NCBI RefSeq assembly: GCF_051148895.1
Contig: NZ_CP154625.1
Span: forward strand, 1,054,001-1,118,000
Reading direction: 5' to 3'
DNA from: Terrisporobacter vanillatitrophus
Lineage (GTDB): Bacteria; Bacillota; Clostridia; Peptostreptococcales; Peptostreptococcaceae
Length of the DNA stretch: 64,000 nucleotides
The position numbers were made by a program, and so were the translations under genes. Under the pieces are notes generated by a model. That model was not told the origin of the DNA. It saw nothing but the letters and a program-made list of their open reading frames with translations, and did no database searches. Shown here one piece after another: positions 33,672 through 41,562 of the stretch. Within the stretch, counting starts at the first letter, position 1; every line of letters starts with the position of its first letter.

Positions 33672-35099
33672 ATGTCTAGTGTAAGTAGTATAAGATTATC
33701 AGGCTTAGCAAGTGGAATAGATACAGATGAAATGATAAAATCCATGATGACTGCGGATCAAGACAAAATAGATAAAGCTGGGCAAAAACAGCAAACTATT
33801 ACGTGGCAACAAGAAATATATAGAGAAGTAATAAGTGAAGCGAGAAGTCTTACAGATAAATATTTCTCACTTACTTCAAAAAATTCTATAATTAGTAGTA
33901 GTGCATGGAATACACTTAGCATAGATAGTTCTAATAGTAGTATGATGAGTGCTAAAGGTAATGCTGGGGCAAGTGATGTAAATTATACATTTGAAATTAC
34001 TAATCTTGCCGAACCTGCGACTATAGAACAGACATTTAATAGTAAAACAGAGAAAGTAGGACCTGGAAGCTTTGATATAACACTGGGAGATGGAACAACT
34101 AAAACTATAACTCTTGGAGCTGATGATACAGTAGAAACTATGATTAAATCCATAAATGATGCAATGGGTGGCAAAGTAAAAGCATCATATAGTGAAATGA
34201 CAAAGAAGTTTACTATAAAAACTACTGAAACAGGAACAAACGCATCAATAAAAATAACTAATTCTACTGTAGGGACTATTATAAATACCACAAATACAGG
34301 AAAGAATATGGCAGGTACCGTAAAGTCCAATGGAGTTGAAGTGAAAGATTTAAGTGATCAATCTTCTAATTCTTTTACTATAGATAATATAGAATATAAT
34401 ATCTATACTACTGGCACTTCAAATATCACCTCTAAAGAAGATTATCAAACTGTAGTAGATAATATGAATGCTTTTGTAGAAGACTATAATAAATTAATGG
34501 ATAAAGTATACGATCTTGTTACGCAAAAAACTAATAAAGATTATCCACCATTAACTGAAGCTCAAAAAGAAGATATGAGTGAAGAGGAAATAGAAAAGTG
34601 GGAGGAGAAAGCCAAGCAAGGTTTACTCAGAAATGATTCAGAAATGAGACGCTTTATGGATAATATGCAAACAGCTATATTTGGAGATAATATGGCACTT
34701 TTGAATGAAATGGGACTGGGCTCTCATGAAAATTATAATAAAAAGGGTCAAATATCTTTAGATCAAGAGAAGTTTATAAAAGCATTAGGAAATAATGCTG
34801 AAAATGTTTATGAAACTTTTGCAGGAAGTGAAAATAGTGTATTTGAAAATATGAAAACTACTATGAATAATTATATTGGAGGTTCTTCTTCAATATTTGC
34901 TAAAAAAGCGGGTTTAGAAAAAACGGCATCATTTACGAATAACTATTATTCAGAACAACTTAAAAATCAAGCTGATATCATTAAAAGACTTCAAAATAAG
35001 TTTTCGGACAAAGAGACGGCTTTATATAAGAAATTTGCCAATTTAGAATCAAGTATGAATAAACTAAATAATCAAATGAATTACTTTAGTCAATTCTAG
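33672..35099 (+). CDS. fliD: Filament cap protein FliD
   Basis: 475 aa. The N-terminal SIRLSGLASGIDTDEMIKSMMTADQDKIDKAGQKQQTITWQQEIYRE is the FliD_N domain. The C-terminal FliD_C segment includes DYQTVVDNMNAFVEDYNKLMDKVYDLV and ends in a coiled coil (LKNQADIIKRLQNKFSDKETALYKKFANLESSMNKLNNQMNYFSQF). Forms the cap at which flagellin polymerises. Ribosome-binding site AGGAGGGG. Confidence 0.95.
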   Translation: MSSVSSIRLSGLASGIDTDEMIKSMMTADQDKIDKAGQKQQTITWQQEIYREVISEARSLTDKYFSLTSKNSIISSSAWNTLSIDSSNSSMMSAKGNAGASDVNYTFEITNLAEPATIEQTFNSKTEKVGPGSFDITLGDGTTKTITLGADDTVETMIKSINDAMGGKVKASYSEMTKKFTIKTTETGTNASIKITNSTVGTIINTTNTGKNMAGTVKSNGVEVKDLSDQSSNSFTIDNIEYNIYTTGTSNITSKEDYQTVVDNMNAFVEDYNKLMDKVYDLVTQKTNKDYPPLTEAQKEDMSEEEIEKWEEKAKQGLLRNDSEMRRFMDNMQTAIFGDNMALLNEMGLGSHENYNKKGQISLDQEKFIKALGNNAENVYETFAGSENSVFENMKTTMNNYIGGSSSIFAKKAGLEKTASFTNNYYSEQLKNQADIIKRLQNKFSDKETALYKKFANLESSMNKLNNQMNYFSQF

Positions 35100-35119
35100 A
35101 TATAAAGGAATAATATGAA

Positions 35120-35437
35120 ATGGATAATGTTCAATTATATAAAAAAATATCATTAGAAATAGTATCAGCTATTAATAATGATGAAGTAGACCTTATTGAA
35201 GAATTATTAGATAAAAGACAATATATATTAGATGATGAAATAAATAAAGAAAGTTTAATTGAAGATTTAAAAGATATTGGAATCATGGAAATTGATAAAA
35301 ATATACAAGAGTTGTTAGTTAAAAGTATATCTAATGTTAAAATAGAAATAAAAAAACATAAAAAATCTGTACAAGTTAATAATTCATATACAAATTCTTT
35401 TAGCGAAAATTTGAATATTTTTTATAAAAAGGTATAA
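35120..35437 (+). CDS. FliT-like small flagellar protein
   Basis: 105 aa, all-helical with Lys/Asp/Glu-rich heptads (NNDEVDLIEELLDKRQYILDDEINKE). Directly between fliD and fliC, the place of FliT-type FliD chaperones; sequence identity to FliT is too weak for me to be sure. Ribosome-binding site AAAGGAA at 35,105. Its last codons overlap the -35 element of the fliC promoter. Confidence 0.65.
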   Translation: MDNVQLYKKISLEIVSAINNDEVDLIEELLDKRQYILDDEINKESLIEDLKDIGIMEIDKNIQELLVKSISNVKIEIKKHKKSVQVNNSYTNSFSENLNIFYKKV

Positions 35438-35461
35438 AGGTTTTAAAAACATAACCGAATA
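35435..35461 (+). promoter_or_regulatory. Sigma-D (sigma-28) promoter of fliC
   Basis: TAAA (35435-35438), exactly 15 bp, then ACCGAATA (35454-35461). The family consensus is TAAA-N15-GCCGATAA; CCGA is fully kept. The predicted start is at about 35,468. The -35 sits on the stop codon of the upstream FliT-like gene. Confidence 0.82.
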
Positions 35462-35475
35462 TGTATATTGTAAGC

Positions 35476-35493
35476 AATACTTGGCCAAGTATT
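35476..35493 (+). promoter_or_regulatory. Perfect palindrome near the 5' end of the fliC mRNA
   Basis: AATACTTGGCCAAGTATT is an 18-bp perfect palindrome starting ~8 nt after the predicted transcript start. As RNA it makes a stem with a GGCC loop and could stabilise the flagellin message. A protein-binding role is the alternative. Confidence 0.55.
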
Positions 35494-35508
35494 CATATAA
35501 AAAATAAA

Positions 35509-35522
35509 TGACAAGGATGTCA
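35509..35522 (+). promoter_or_regulatory. CsrA-binding hairpin in the fliC leader
   Basis: TGACA-AGGA-TGTCA: a 5-bp stem presenting AGGA in the loop, containing ACAAGGATGT, which matches the known CsrA consensus (RUACARGGAUGU). It lies 12 nt before the AAGGAG ribosome-binding site (35,534-35,539), itself a GGA-containing second contact. CsrA bound across both would block translation, as in the B. subtilis hag leader. Confidence 0.85.
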
Positions 35523-35548
35523 ATAAAAAAACTAAGGAGAGTATAAAA

Positions 35549-36355
35549 ATGAGAATAAATACTAACATGAGTGCTATGATAGCAACTAATCAAATGAGCA
35601 AAAACACTGCTTTATCAGGAAAATCAATGGAAAAATTATCTACAGGTTTAAGAATAACTAAAGCTGGAGATGATGCAGCAGGATTAGCAGTTTCTGAAAA
35701 AATGAGAGCTCAAATAAGAGGTATGGAGCAAGCAGATAGAAACGTACAAGATGGTATATCTTTAGCACAAACAGCAGAGGGTGCATTAGAAGAATCAGGT
35801 AATATATTACAAAGAATGAGAGAGTTAACTGTACAAGGTGGAAGTGATACTTTGGCAGATGAAGATAGAACTAAGATTGCAGAAGAGTTAACACAACTAG
35901 GAGAAGAGTTAGCTAATATAGCGACAGAAACTAAATTTAATGGTATAACATTATTAGATGCTGGTGTAACGATTACAATACAAGCTGGTGCAAACAATGA
36001 AACAAGAGCAATAGATATAGAAGATTTAACTACTATAGCTGGAACTGTTGCAGGATTAACAGTTGCTGATCAAACAACTGCTTTAGCATCTCAAGATTTA
36101 ATAGATACAGCAATAACTGATGTAAATACAGCAAGAGCTAATTTAGGAGCTATGCAAAATAGATTAGAGTATACTTCATCTAATTTAACTACATCTACTG
36201 AGAATTTAAGTGCTGCAGAATCTAGAATAAGAGATGTAGATGTAGCAAAAGAAATGGTTGAATTATCTAAGTTAAATATATTATCTCAAGCATCTCAAGC
36301 TATGGTTTCTCAAGCTAAACAACAACCAGAACAAGTAACTCAATTATTAAGATAA
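35549..36355 (+). CDS. fliC: Flagellin
   Basis: 268 aa, a short flagellin. N-terminal D0/D1 region: MRINTNMSAMIATNQMSKNTALSGKSMEKLSTGLRITKAGDDAAGLAVSEKMRAQIRGM; C-terminal region: SAAESRIRDVDVAKEMVELSKLNILSQASQAMVSQAKQQPEQVTQLLR. The variable middle is tiny (about residues 140-185), with Thr-rich sequence (GVTITIQ, DLTTIAGTV, ADQTTALAS) that could carry O-linked glycan; the adjoining island supports modification (inference). Control: sigma-D promoter, CsrA/FliW, export via FliS. Confidence 0.97.
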   Translation: MRINTNMSAMIATNQMSKNTALSGKSMEKLSTGLRITKAGDDAAGLAVSEKMRAQIRGMEQADRNVQDGISLAQTAEGALEESGNILQRMRELTVQGGSDTLADEDRTKIAEELTQLGEELANIATETKFNGITLLDAGVTITIQAGANNETRAIDIEDLTTIAGTVAGLTVADQTTALASQDLIDTAITDVNTARANLGAMQNRLEYTSSNLTTSTENLSAAESRIRDVDVAKEMVELSKLNILSQASQAMVSQAKQQPEQVTQLLR

Positions 36356-36382
36356 TTACAAAATCTAATGAATAATGAAACT

Positions 36383-36410
36383 AAAGGGTAAAGTGTATAC
36401 TTTACTCTTT
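36383..36410 (+). terminator. Putative fliC terminator hairpin (first of two alternatives)
   Basis: AAAGGGTAAAGT-GTAT-ACTTTACTCTTT (12-bp stem with one G-U). Its right arm shares TTACTCTTT with the left arm of the larger inverted repeat that follows, so only one of the two can form at a time. Confidence 0.6.
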
Positions 36411-36457
36411 ATTAATATTAATACAAATTTATTTGTATTAATATTAATAAAGAGTAA
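36402..36457 (+). repeat. Perfect 26-bp inverted repeat between fliC and the glycosyltransferase gene
   Basis: The arm 36402-36427 is repeated in perfect inverse at 36432-36457 with a four-base loop. The right arm ends five bases before the GGAGG ribosome-binding site (36,462-36,466) of the next gene. The left nine bases (TTACTCTTT) can instead pair with AAAGGGTAA at 36383-36391. Confidence 0.9.
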
Positions 36458-36474
36458 TTATGGAGGAAATAGAA

Positions 36475-38727
36475 ATGATTCTTAGTATAGCTATGATAGT
36501 AAAAAATGAAGAAAAAAATTTAAAAAGAACTTTAGAATCACTGAAAAATCTAACTACTAGAATAAGTAGTGAAATTATAATTGTTGACACTGGCTCTGAT
36601 GATAATACAGTAGAAATAGCTAAGGAATATACAGATCACGTATACTTTGAAAAATGGAATGATGATTTCGCAAATATGAGAAATAAGTCAATAAGTTATT
36701 GTAGTGGGGAATGGATACTTATATTGGATGCAGATGAGGAGCTTATTAAATGTGATAAATTAGTTGAGTTTTTAAATTGTGATAAAAATACACAATTTAA
36801 CACATGCAAAATAACGTTAAAAAATCTAATTTCAAGTAATGACTTTTCAAAATATATAATGGCAAACTGTGTACGTATATTTAAAAATAAAGATGATTTT
36901 AGATATGAAGGATGTATACATGAACAACCCATGTATTCAAAACCAGAATATAGTGAGTCATTAGCTGAATTCAATCATTATGGTTATATATATGAAGATA
37001 AAGAGTTTAAAAGAAAAAAACTTATGAGAAATGAAAAACTTTTATTAAAAGAATATAATAAAAATAAAAATAATATTTACATAAATTATCAACTTGCAAA
37101 AAACTATATGTGCGAGAAAAAATATGAAATAGCAATTACTTTTTTAGAAGATGGGTTAAAATTAAATGAAGACTCTAAGAATATAAATAGATATATATAT
37201 TTATATGAAGAAATATGTAAAGCATATTATCTTGCTGAAGAATATAGCTTATGTGAAGAAAAATGTGAAGATTATATAAAAATAGTGGACAATAATAATA
37301 TTGATATATATTACTATTTAGCTAATTCCCAGAAAAAAAATAAAAAGCTTGAAAAAAGTATACTTAGCTATAAAAGGTATTTGAACTTAGTGAACGACTA
37401 TAAAAAATCTACACAATTTAAAAGTGTTTATAGTATAAACTCTACAGGTTGTGATTCAATGTTATGTATAGAAGAATTAATGGATGTATATTATATGTTA
37501 GATCAATATGAAGATATTATAAAATTATATGAAGAAAAAATTGGTGATAAAAACTGTAGCGATGAGATATTATATTTAGTAATTAAAACATTAATAAATC
37601 TAAATAAAATATATAAAATAACTGAGTATTATATAGATAATTGTAAAACTGATGAATGTAGAGAAAGATTTATAATACAAATAGAAAAGAATCTTAGCAA
37701 CTCAGAAGAATTAAATTTAGAACTAAAAGAAATATATAGTGAATTAAGTAAAATTGAAGGTAATTATGGACAGCTTAATAAGATTAGAAACGGAAAAATT
37801 TTAGAAGTATGTGAATATATAAAGATACTACAATGTGAAACTGAAGAATTTTATGGGGATATTATACATGAAATATTAATAAAGGATATATTAACAGTAG
37901 AAAAACTAAATGTGATTGATATTAGTAAATTACAACTATATATAGACTATATAGTAGAAAATAAATATGATATAAGTGAAAAATTGTATGGGATTTTAGA
38001 AAGTAATAGCATTACATTTTATATTAAAAATATAAAAGTTTATCTTTGCATTGCTAAGTCATTATTATTAAAGGGACAGTTTGAATTAGAATATTATAAA
38101 ATAATATACTTGTATTACAATGTATATCAATATAATTATATAAAATGCAAGTATGCAAAAACTTTATCAGACTTGGAAATATTAGAAAATACTGCTGATG
38201 AAAGTGAGAGGTTTTTATTAGAGATTAAGTTGCTTAATAACAAAAATAATGAAAATATATCAAATTATATAAAAATAATTAAAAAGATAGCATCTAAATA
38301 TTCTAGTTATAGAAATGCTATAAAAGCAATTAAAGAAGAAATAAGTGAATATATTCAACAAAATAAAGAAGTTAATAACCTTAAGTCAGAATATAAAGCT
38401 AAAATAAGTCAGGTTATAGAATTAAATAATATTAAAGTTGCTCAAAAAATGATAAATGAATATAAGCAAATATTTAGTGATGATTCAGATATTATGAATA
38501 TGGAAGCAGTGATAGCTATTATGCTAAACGATATAAATGAAGCTACTAAAAAAATAAAGTATGCATATTTGAAAGATAGTAATAATACAGATATTTTATT
38601 TAATATGGCATATATAAGTGAATTAAAAGGTGAAATAAATCAAGCTAAAGATATATATATGTTTGTGATTAGTAATTTTAAAGGTGAAATTAAACAAATT
38701 TGTGAAGATAGAATAAATAACTTGTAA
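36475..38727 (+). CDS. Family 2 glycosyltransferase with TPR-like C-terminal region
   Basis: 750 aa from ATG 36475. The longer start at 36460 was rejected because its first codons hold the GGAGG ribosome-binding site. Residues 1-~170 are a GT-A fold GT2 domain: LSIAMIVKNEEKNLKRTLESLK, EIIIVDTGSDDNTVEIAKEY, GEWILILDADEEL with the metal-binding Asp85-Ala-Asp87. The remaining ~550 residues are helical, with TPR-like units (YINYQLAKNYMCEKKYEIAITFLEDGLKL; ILFNMAYISELKGEINQAKDIYMFVI). Position directly after fliC, as for the flagellin glycosyltransferase of C. difficile, suggests it adds the first sugar to flagellin Ser/Thr. Sugar donor unknown. Confidence 0.88.
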   Translation: MILSIAMIVKNEEKNLKRTLESLKNLTTRISSEIIIVDTGSDDNTVEIAKEYTDHVYFEKWNDDFANMRNKSISYCSGEWILILDADEELIKCDKLVEFLNCDKNTQFNTCKITLKNLISSNDFSKYIMANCVRIFKNKDDFRYEGCIHEQPMYSKPEYSESLAEFNHYGYIYEDKEFKRKKLMRNEKLLLKEYNKNKNNIYINYQLAKNYMCEKKYEIAITFLEDGLKLNEDSKNINRYIYLYEEICKAYYLAEEYSLCEEKCEDYIKIVDNNNIDIYYYLANSQKKNKKLEKSILSYKRYLNLVNDYKKSTQFKSVYSINSTGCDSMLCIEELMDVYYMLDQYEDIIKLYEEKIGDKNCSDEILYLVIKTLINLNKIYKITEYYIDNCKTDECRERFIIQIEKNLSNSEELNLELKEIYSELSKIEGNYGQLNKIRNGKILEVCEYIKILQCETEEFYGDIIHEILIKDILTVEKLNVIDISKLQLYIDYIVENKYDISEKLYGILESNSITFYIKNIKVYLCIAKSLLLKGQFELEYYKIIYLYYNVYQYNYIKCKYAKTLSDLEILENTADESERFLLEIKLLNNKNNENISNYIKIIKKIASKYSSYRNAIKAIKEEISEYIQQNKEVNNLKSEYKAKISQVIELNNIKVAQKMINEYKQIFSDDSDIMNMEAVIAIMLNDINEATKKIKYAYLKDSNNTDILFNMAYISELKGEINQAKDIYMFVISNFKGEIKQICEDRINNL

Positions 38728-38770
38728 AAATAAGATATATAATATTTAAGTTGAATTATACTGTATACTT

Positions 38771-39005
38771 TGTTTAAAAAAAGAATTAAATCATTATTTG
38801 ATTATGAAAATATATTTACAAAGACATAGAAATATGCAACACAAAGGAAATTATAAATATATATAACAATAATCTACAGAAAACTGAAATATAAGGCAGG
38901 CGTGATGATTCTATTAGATTTTATAAAAAAGCAACTTTCCTATATAAGGAGCCAAGTATGTTTTTGGAGTTGAAAGAAAAAATTAATGTATTAAAGAATA
39001 ATTGA
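38771..39005 (+). pseudogene. Decayed C-terminal gene remnant in the glycan island
   Basis: Non-coding today, but 38,895-39,005 reads as a plausible protein tail ending in TGA: DDSIRFYKKATFLYKEPSMF followed by LELKEKINVLKNN, similar in style to the last TPR helix of the glycosyltransferase just upstream. Going back, the frame meets a TAA directly before and the likely continuation shifts frame; short readable pieces such as KSLFDYENIFTKT occur around 38,790. No start codon or ribosome-binding site. Interpreted as the remains of a second TPR protein. Confidence 0.45.
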
Positions 39006-39024
39006 ATTTAGGGGACTGGATATA

Positions 39025-40851
39025 ATGGAACAAATCAGAAAAATACAAAATTTCATAATAAATAATGATATAGAAAATGCATATGAAACCATAATGAAAA
39101 ATGAAAAAGAGTACATAAATAATCATATATATTGGAATTTAAGAGGAATGTTATGTTCTAAAATACATGAATATAATGTGGCCATAAATTGCTTTAAAAC
39201 AGCAATAGATATTGATGAGAGTTATACGGATGCTTATTTTAATATAGTATATACTTATAAATTAATTGGAGAAAAGTTAAAATCAGTTATATATGGAGGG
39301 ATATCTTTTAGATACTGTGATGATGATTTCAAAAAAGAAATATATAGTATATATGAAGATGAACACTTTAAAGAAAAATATAAAGATTTACTTAATGAGA
39401 TGCAATTAAATCTAGAGATTAATTTAAAAAAGACGAATATAGTAAATTATATAGCTAGTCAATTTAATAATATAGAAGACGAATATATATCATTACTTTG
39501 TAATAGTGAAATAGGTAGTAGATGGGCATATTTAAAAGGCAATCACTTTATAAGTAATGGTGGGATACTTTCAATGAAATATATTGTTGAAAATAATAAT
39601 AAATATGAAGTAATAGTACCTTATAATATTGATTATATAAGTTCGATTAGAAATATGGCTTTAGCAGGTATAATGAAATGTTATATTATAGTACCTACTA
39701 AAAATAATAAGTTAGAGTTAATTGAAGTCAATTCTGAGGAAATGGAAAGTTTAAAAAACGAGGATTATAAGAGAACTATAACATTGAATAAATTTAATGC
39801 TGCGGACTCCAATGTATACGCTTTGATTAAGTATATTCCCCAAAAATATAAAGAAAAATATAAATTAAATATAATTCATGGAAGAGATGTTTTAAATATA
39901 GAAAATGTAGTTAAAGTTCCGCTTATATCATCTATGACTATTTCTGGATTTAACACATTTATGAACTATCCTAAATTTACATATAACATAGACGTAGGAC
40001 ATGCTAGTATTATTATGAAAAATTGTGGAATAATGGATAAAAAATACAAAGATTTTTCATTCACACCAAAGGAATATGAAAATATAGATAAAGTATGTAT
40101 TACATCGAAAATGAACATGATTCTGCTAAGTGCTTTTTCAGCTATTCCAGAGAATAAGTATATAGTTACAGGTAACCCAAGGACAGATACTTTATTATTA
40201 GCAAATGGAAAAGAAAATATAGAAAAGCTGATAGAAAGATCTATAGAAGGTAAAAAAATTATATTTAACATGCCTACGTTCCATATACATGAGAACTCAG
40301 GAATTATAAATGGAAGTGTATTTAATGATAGTATAAAGATAAAAGGCTTTAATTATAAACGATTTGATAAATTTTTAAAAGAAAATAATATAATCTGTAT
40401 ATCTAAAGTTCATCATGCAGAAGAAAGAACAATAACTAGTAAAGTACAAGATAGAAAACTAGAAAATTTACTATTTATATCTAATAAAGATCTTGAAGAT
40501 AAAAACTTAGATTTATATGAAGTACTAAACTGCGCAGATGGACTAATAACGGATTATTCGAGTATATATGGTGACTTTTTATTTATGAATAAACCCATAG
40601 TGTTTGTAAATGCAGATATAGAAGAATATAGAAAAGAAAGAGGTATAAGTCTAGAGCCATATGATTTTTGGACAGCAGGACCTAAAGTTCAAAATCAAGA
40701 TGTATTGGAAAAAGAAATATTAAAATCTTTATTTGATGAAGAATACTATAAACAAAAGAGAGAAGAATTACGAGATGTATTTTATGAGAATAAAGATAGT
40801 TCTGCTTCTTTAAGAGTATGGGAACATATAGATGAAGTACTAAGTAATTAA
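39025..40851 (+). CDS. TPR plus TagB/TagF-like (CDP-glycerol phosphotransferase family) protein
   Basis: 608 aa. Residues ~34-85 are a TPR pair (HIYWNLRGMLCSKIHEYNVAINCFKTAIDIDESYTDAYFNIVYTYK). From ~280 on it is a TagB/TagF-type GT-B domain: YIVTGNPRTDTLL, IIFNMPTFH, ICISKVHH and GLITDYSSIYGDFLFMNKPIVF (506-527). Family role: transfer of glycerol-phosphate or a similar phospho-alcohol from a CDP-activated donor. In C. difficile 630 a protein of this family (in the same island) takes part in making the phosphate-linked type A flagellin glycan. Here it may add a phospho-linked group to the flagellin sugar. Ribosome-binding site AGGGGA. Confidence 0.82.
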   Translation: MEQIRKIQNFIINNDIENAYETIMKNEKEYINNHIYWNLRGMLCSKIHEYNVAINCFKTAIDIDESYTDAYFNIVYTYKLIGEKLKSVIYGGISFRYCDDDFKKEIYSIYEDEHFKEKYKDLLNEMQLNLEINLKKTNIVNYIASQFNNIEDEYISLLCNSEIGSRWAYLKGNHFISNGGILSMKYIVENNNKYEVIVPYNIDYISSIRNMALAGIMKCYIIVPTKNNKLELIEVNSEEMESLKNEDYKRTITLNKFNAADSNVYALIKYIPQKYKEKYKLNIIHGRDVLNIENVVKVPLISSMTISGFNTFMNYPKFTYNIDVGHASIIMKNCGIMDKKYKDFSFTPKEYENIDKVCITSKMNMILLSAFSAIPENKYIVTGNPRTDTLLLANGKENIEKLIERSIEGKKIIFNMPTFHIHENSGIINGSVFNDSIKIKGFNYKRFDKFLKENNIICISKVHHAEERTITSKVQDRKLENLLFISNKDLEDKNLDLYEVLNCADGLITDYSSIYGDFLFMNKPIVFVNADIEEYRKERGISLEPYDFWTAGPKVQNQDVLEKEILKSLFDEEYYKQKREELRDVFYENKDSSASLRVWEHIDEVLSN

Positions 40852-40916
40852 CGTAATTACTTGATATTTAAAAATAACTAATATATAAATAAACAATCTT
40901 TGGGGGAGTATGGCAA

Positions 40917-41537
40917 ATGGATTATCAATATTGGAACAATTATTATAATAAAGATGAAGCACCAAAAGAACCATCACAATTTGCGAAGGATATCTTATCT
41001 TATTTAGAAGAAGATAAGAAACTAATTGAACTAGGATGTGGAAATGGGAGAGATGCAGTTTATTTTTCGCAAAATGGTGTACATGTTGTAGCTATAGATC
41101 AATCGGAATTATCTATATATAATTTACAAAAAAATAACTCTAATAATAGAATTAAATTTATTGCGGACGATTTTATCAAAACCAATATGTTAAAAGAGTC
41201 AGAACATGATTATGTATATAGCAGATTTACTATGCATTCTATAACAGAAGAAGAAGAAGATGTGGTATTGAATAGAGTTTATAGTACTTTAAAAAAAGAA
41301 GGATTATTATTAATAGAGGTTAGAAGTGTAAAAGATGATATTTATGGACTAGGTAGAAAAGTAGCAAAAAATACATATATATATAATGAACACTGTAGAA
41401 GATTTGTAGTTATAGAAGAATTAATTGATAAATTAGAATCAATAGGATTTGAAATTATATTTGCTAATCAAGATAAAGATTATGCTAAATATAAAGATCA
41501 AAATCCTATAGTGATTCGTATTATAGCAAAAAAATAA
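40917..41537 (+). CDS. SAM-dependent class I methyltransferase
   Basis: 206 aa. SAM-binding motif I LIELGCGNGRDAVYF (about residues 36-50), the acidic residue after strand 2 (VVAIDQSE), and a motif IV region YVYSRFTMHSITEEEED. Ribosome-binding site GGGGGAG eight bases before ATG 40917. Neighbours are the TagF-like and SGNH-like genes, so it probably methylates the flagellar modification; N- or O-methylation cannot be told apart. In the C. difficile type A glycan an N-methyl-threonine is present, which offers a precedent. Confidence 0.82.
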   Translation: MDYQYWNNYYNKDEAPKEPSQFAKDILSYLEEDKKLIELGCGNGRDAVYFSQNGVHVVAIDQSELSIYNLQKNNSNNRIKFIADDFIKTNMLKESEHDYVYSRFTMHSITEEEEDVVLNRVYSTLKKEGLLLIEVRSVKDDIYGLGRKVAKNTYIYNEHCRRFVVIEELIDKLESIGFEIIFANQDKDYAKYKDQNPIVIRIIAKK

Positions 41538-41562
41538 TATATTTTGGTAGGTTAATTTAGTG

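Noticed and set aside
36402..36457. The 26-bp inverted repeat as an insertion-sequence end or site-specific recombination site
   Set aside because: The arms are separated by only four bases, no recombinase or transposase is nearby and no second copy is visible in the window, so an RNA structure is the simpler reading.
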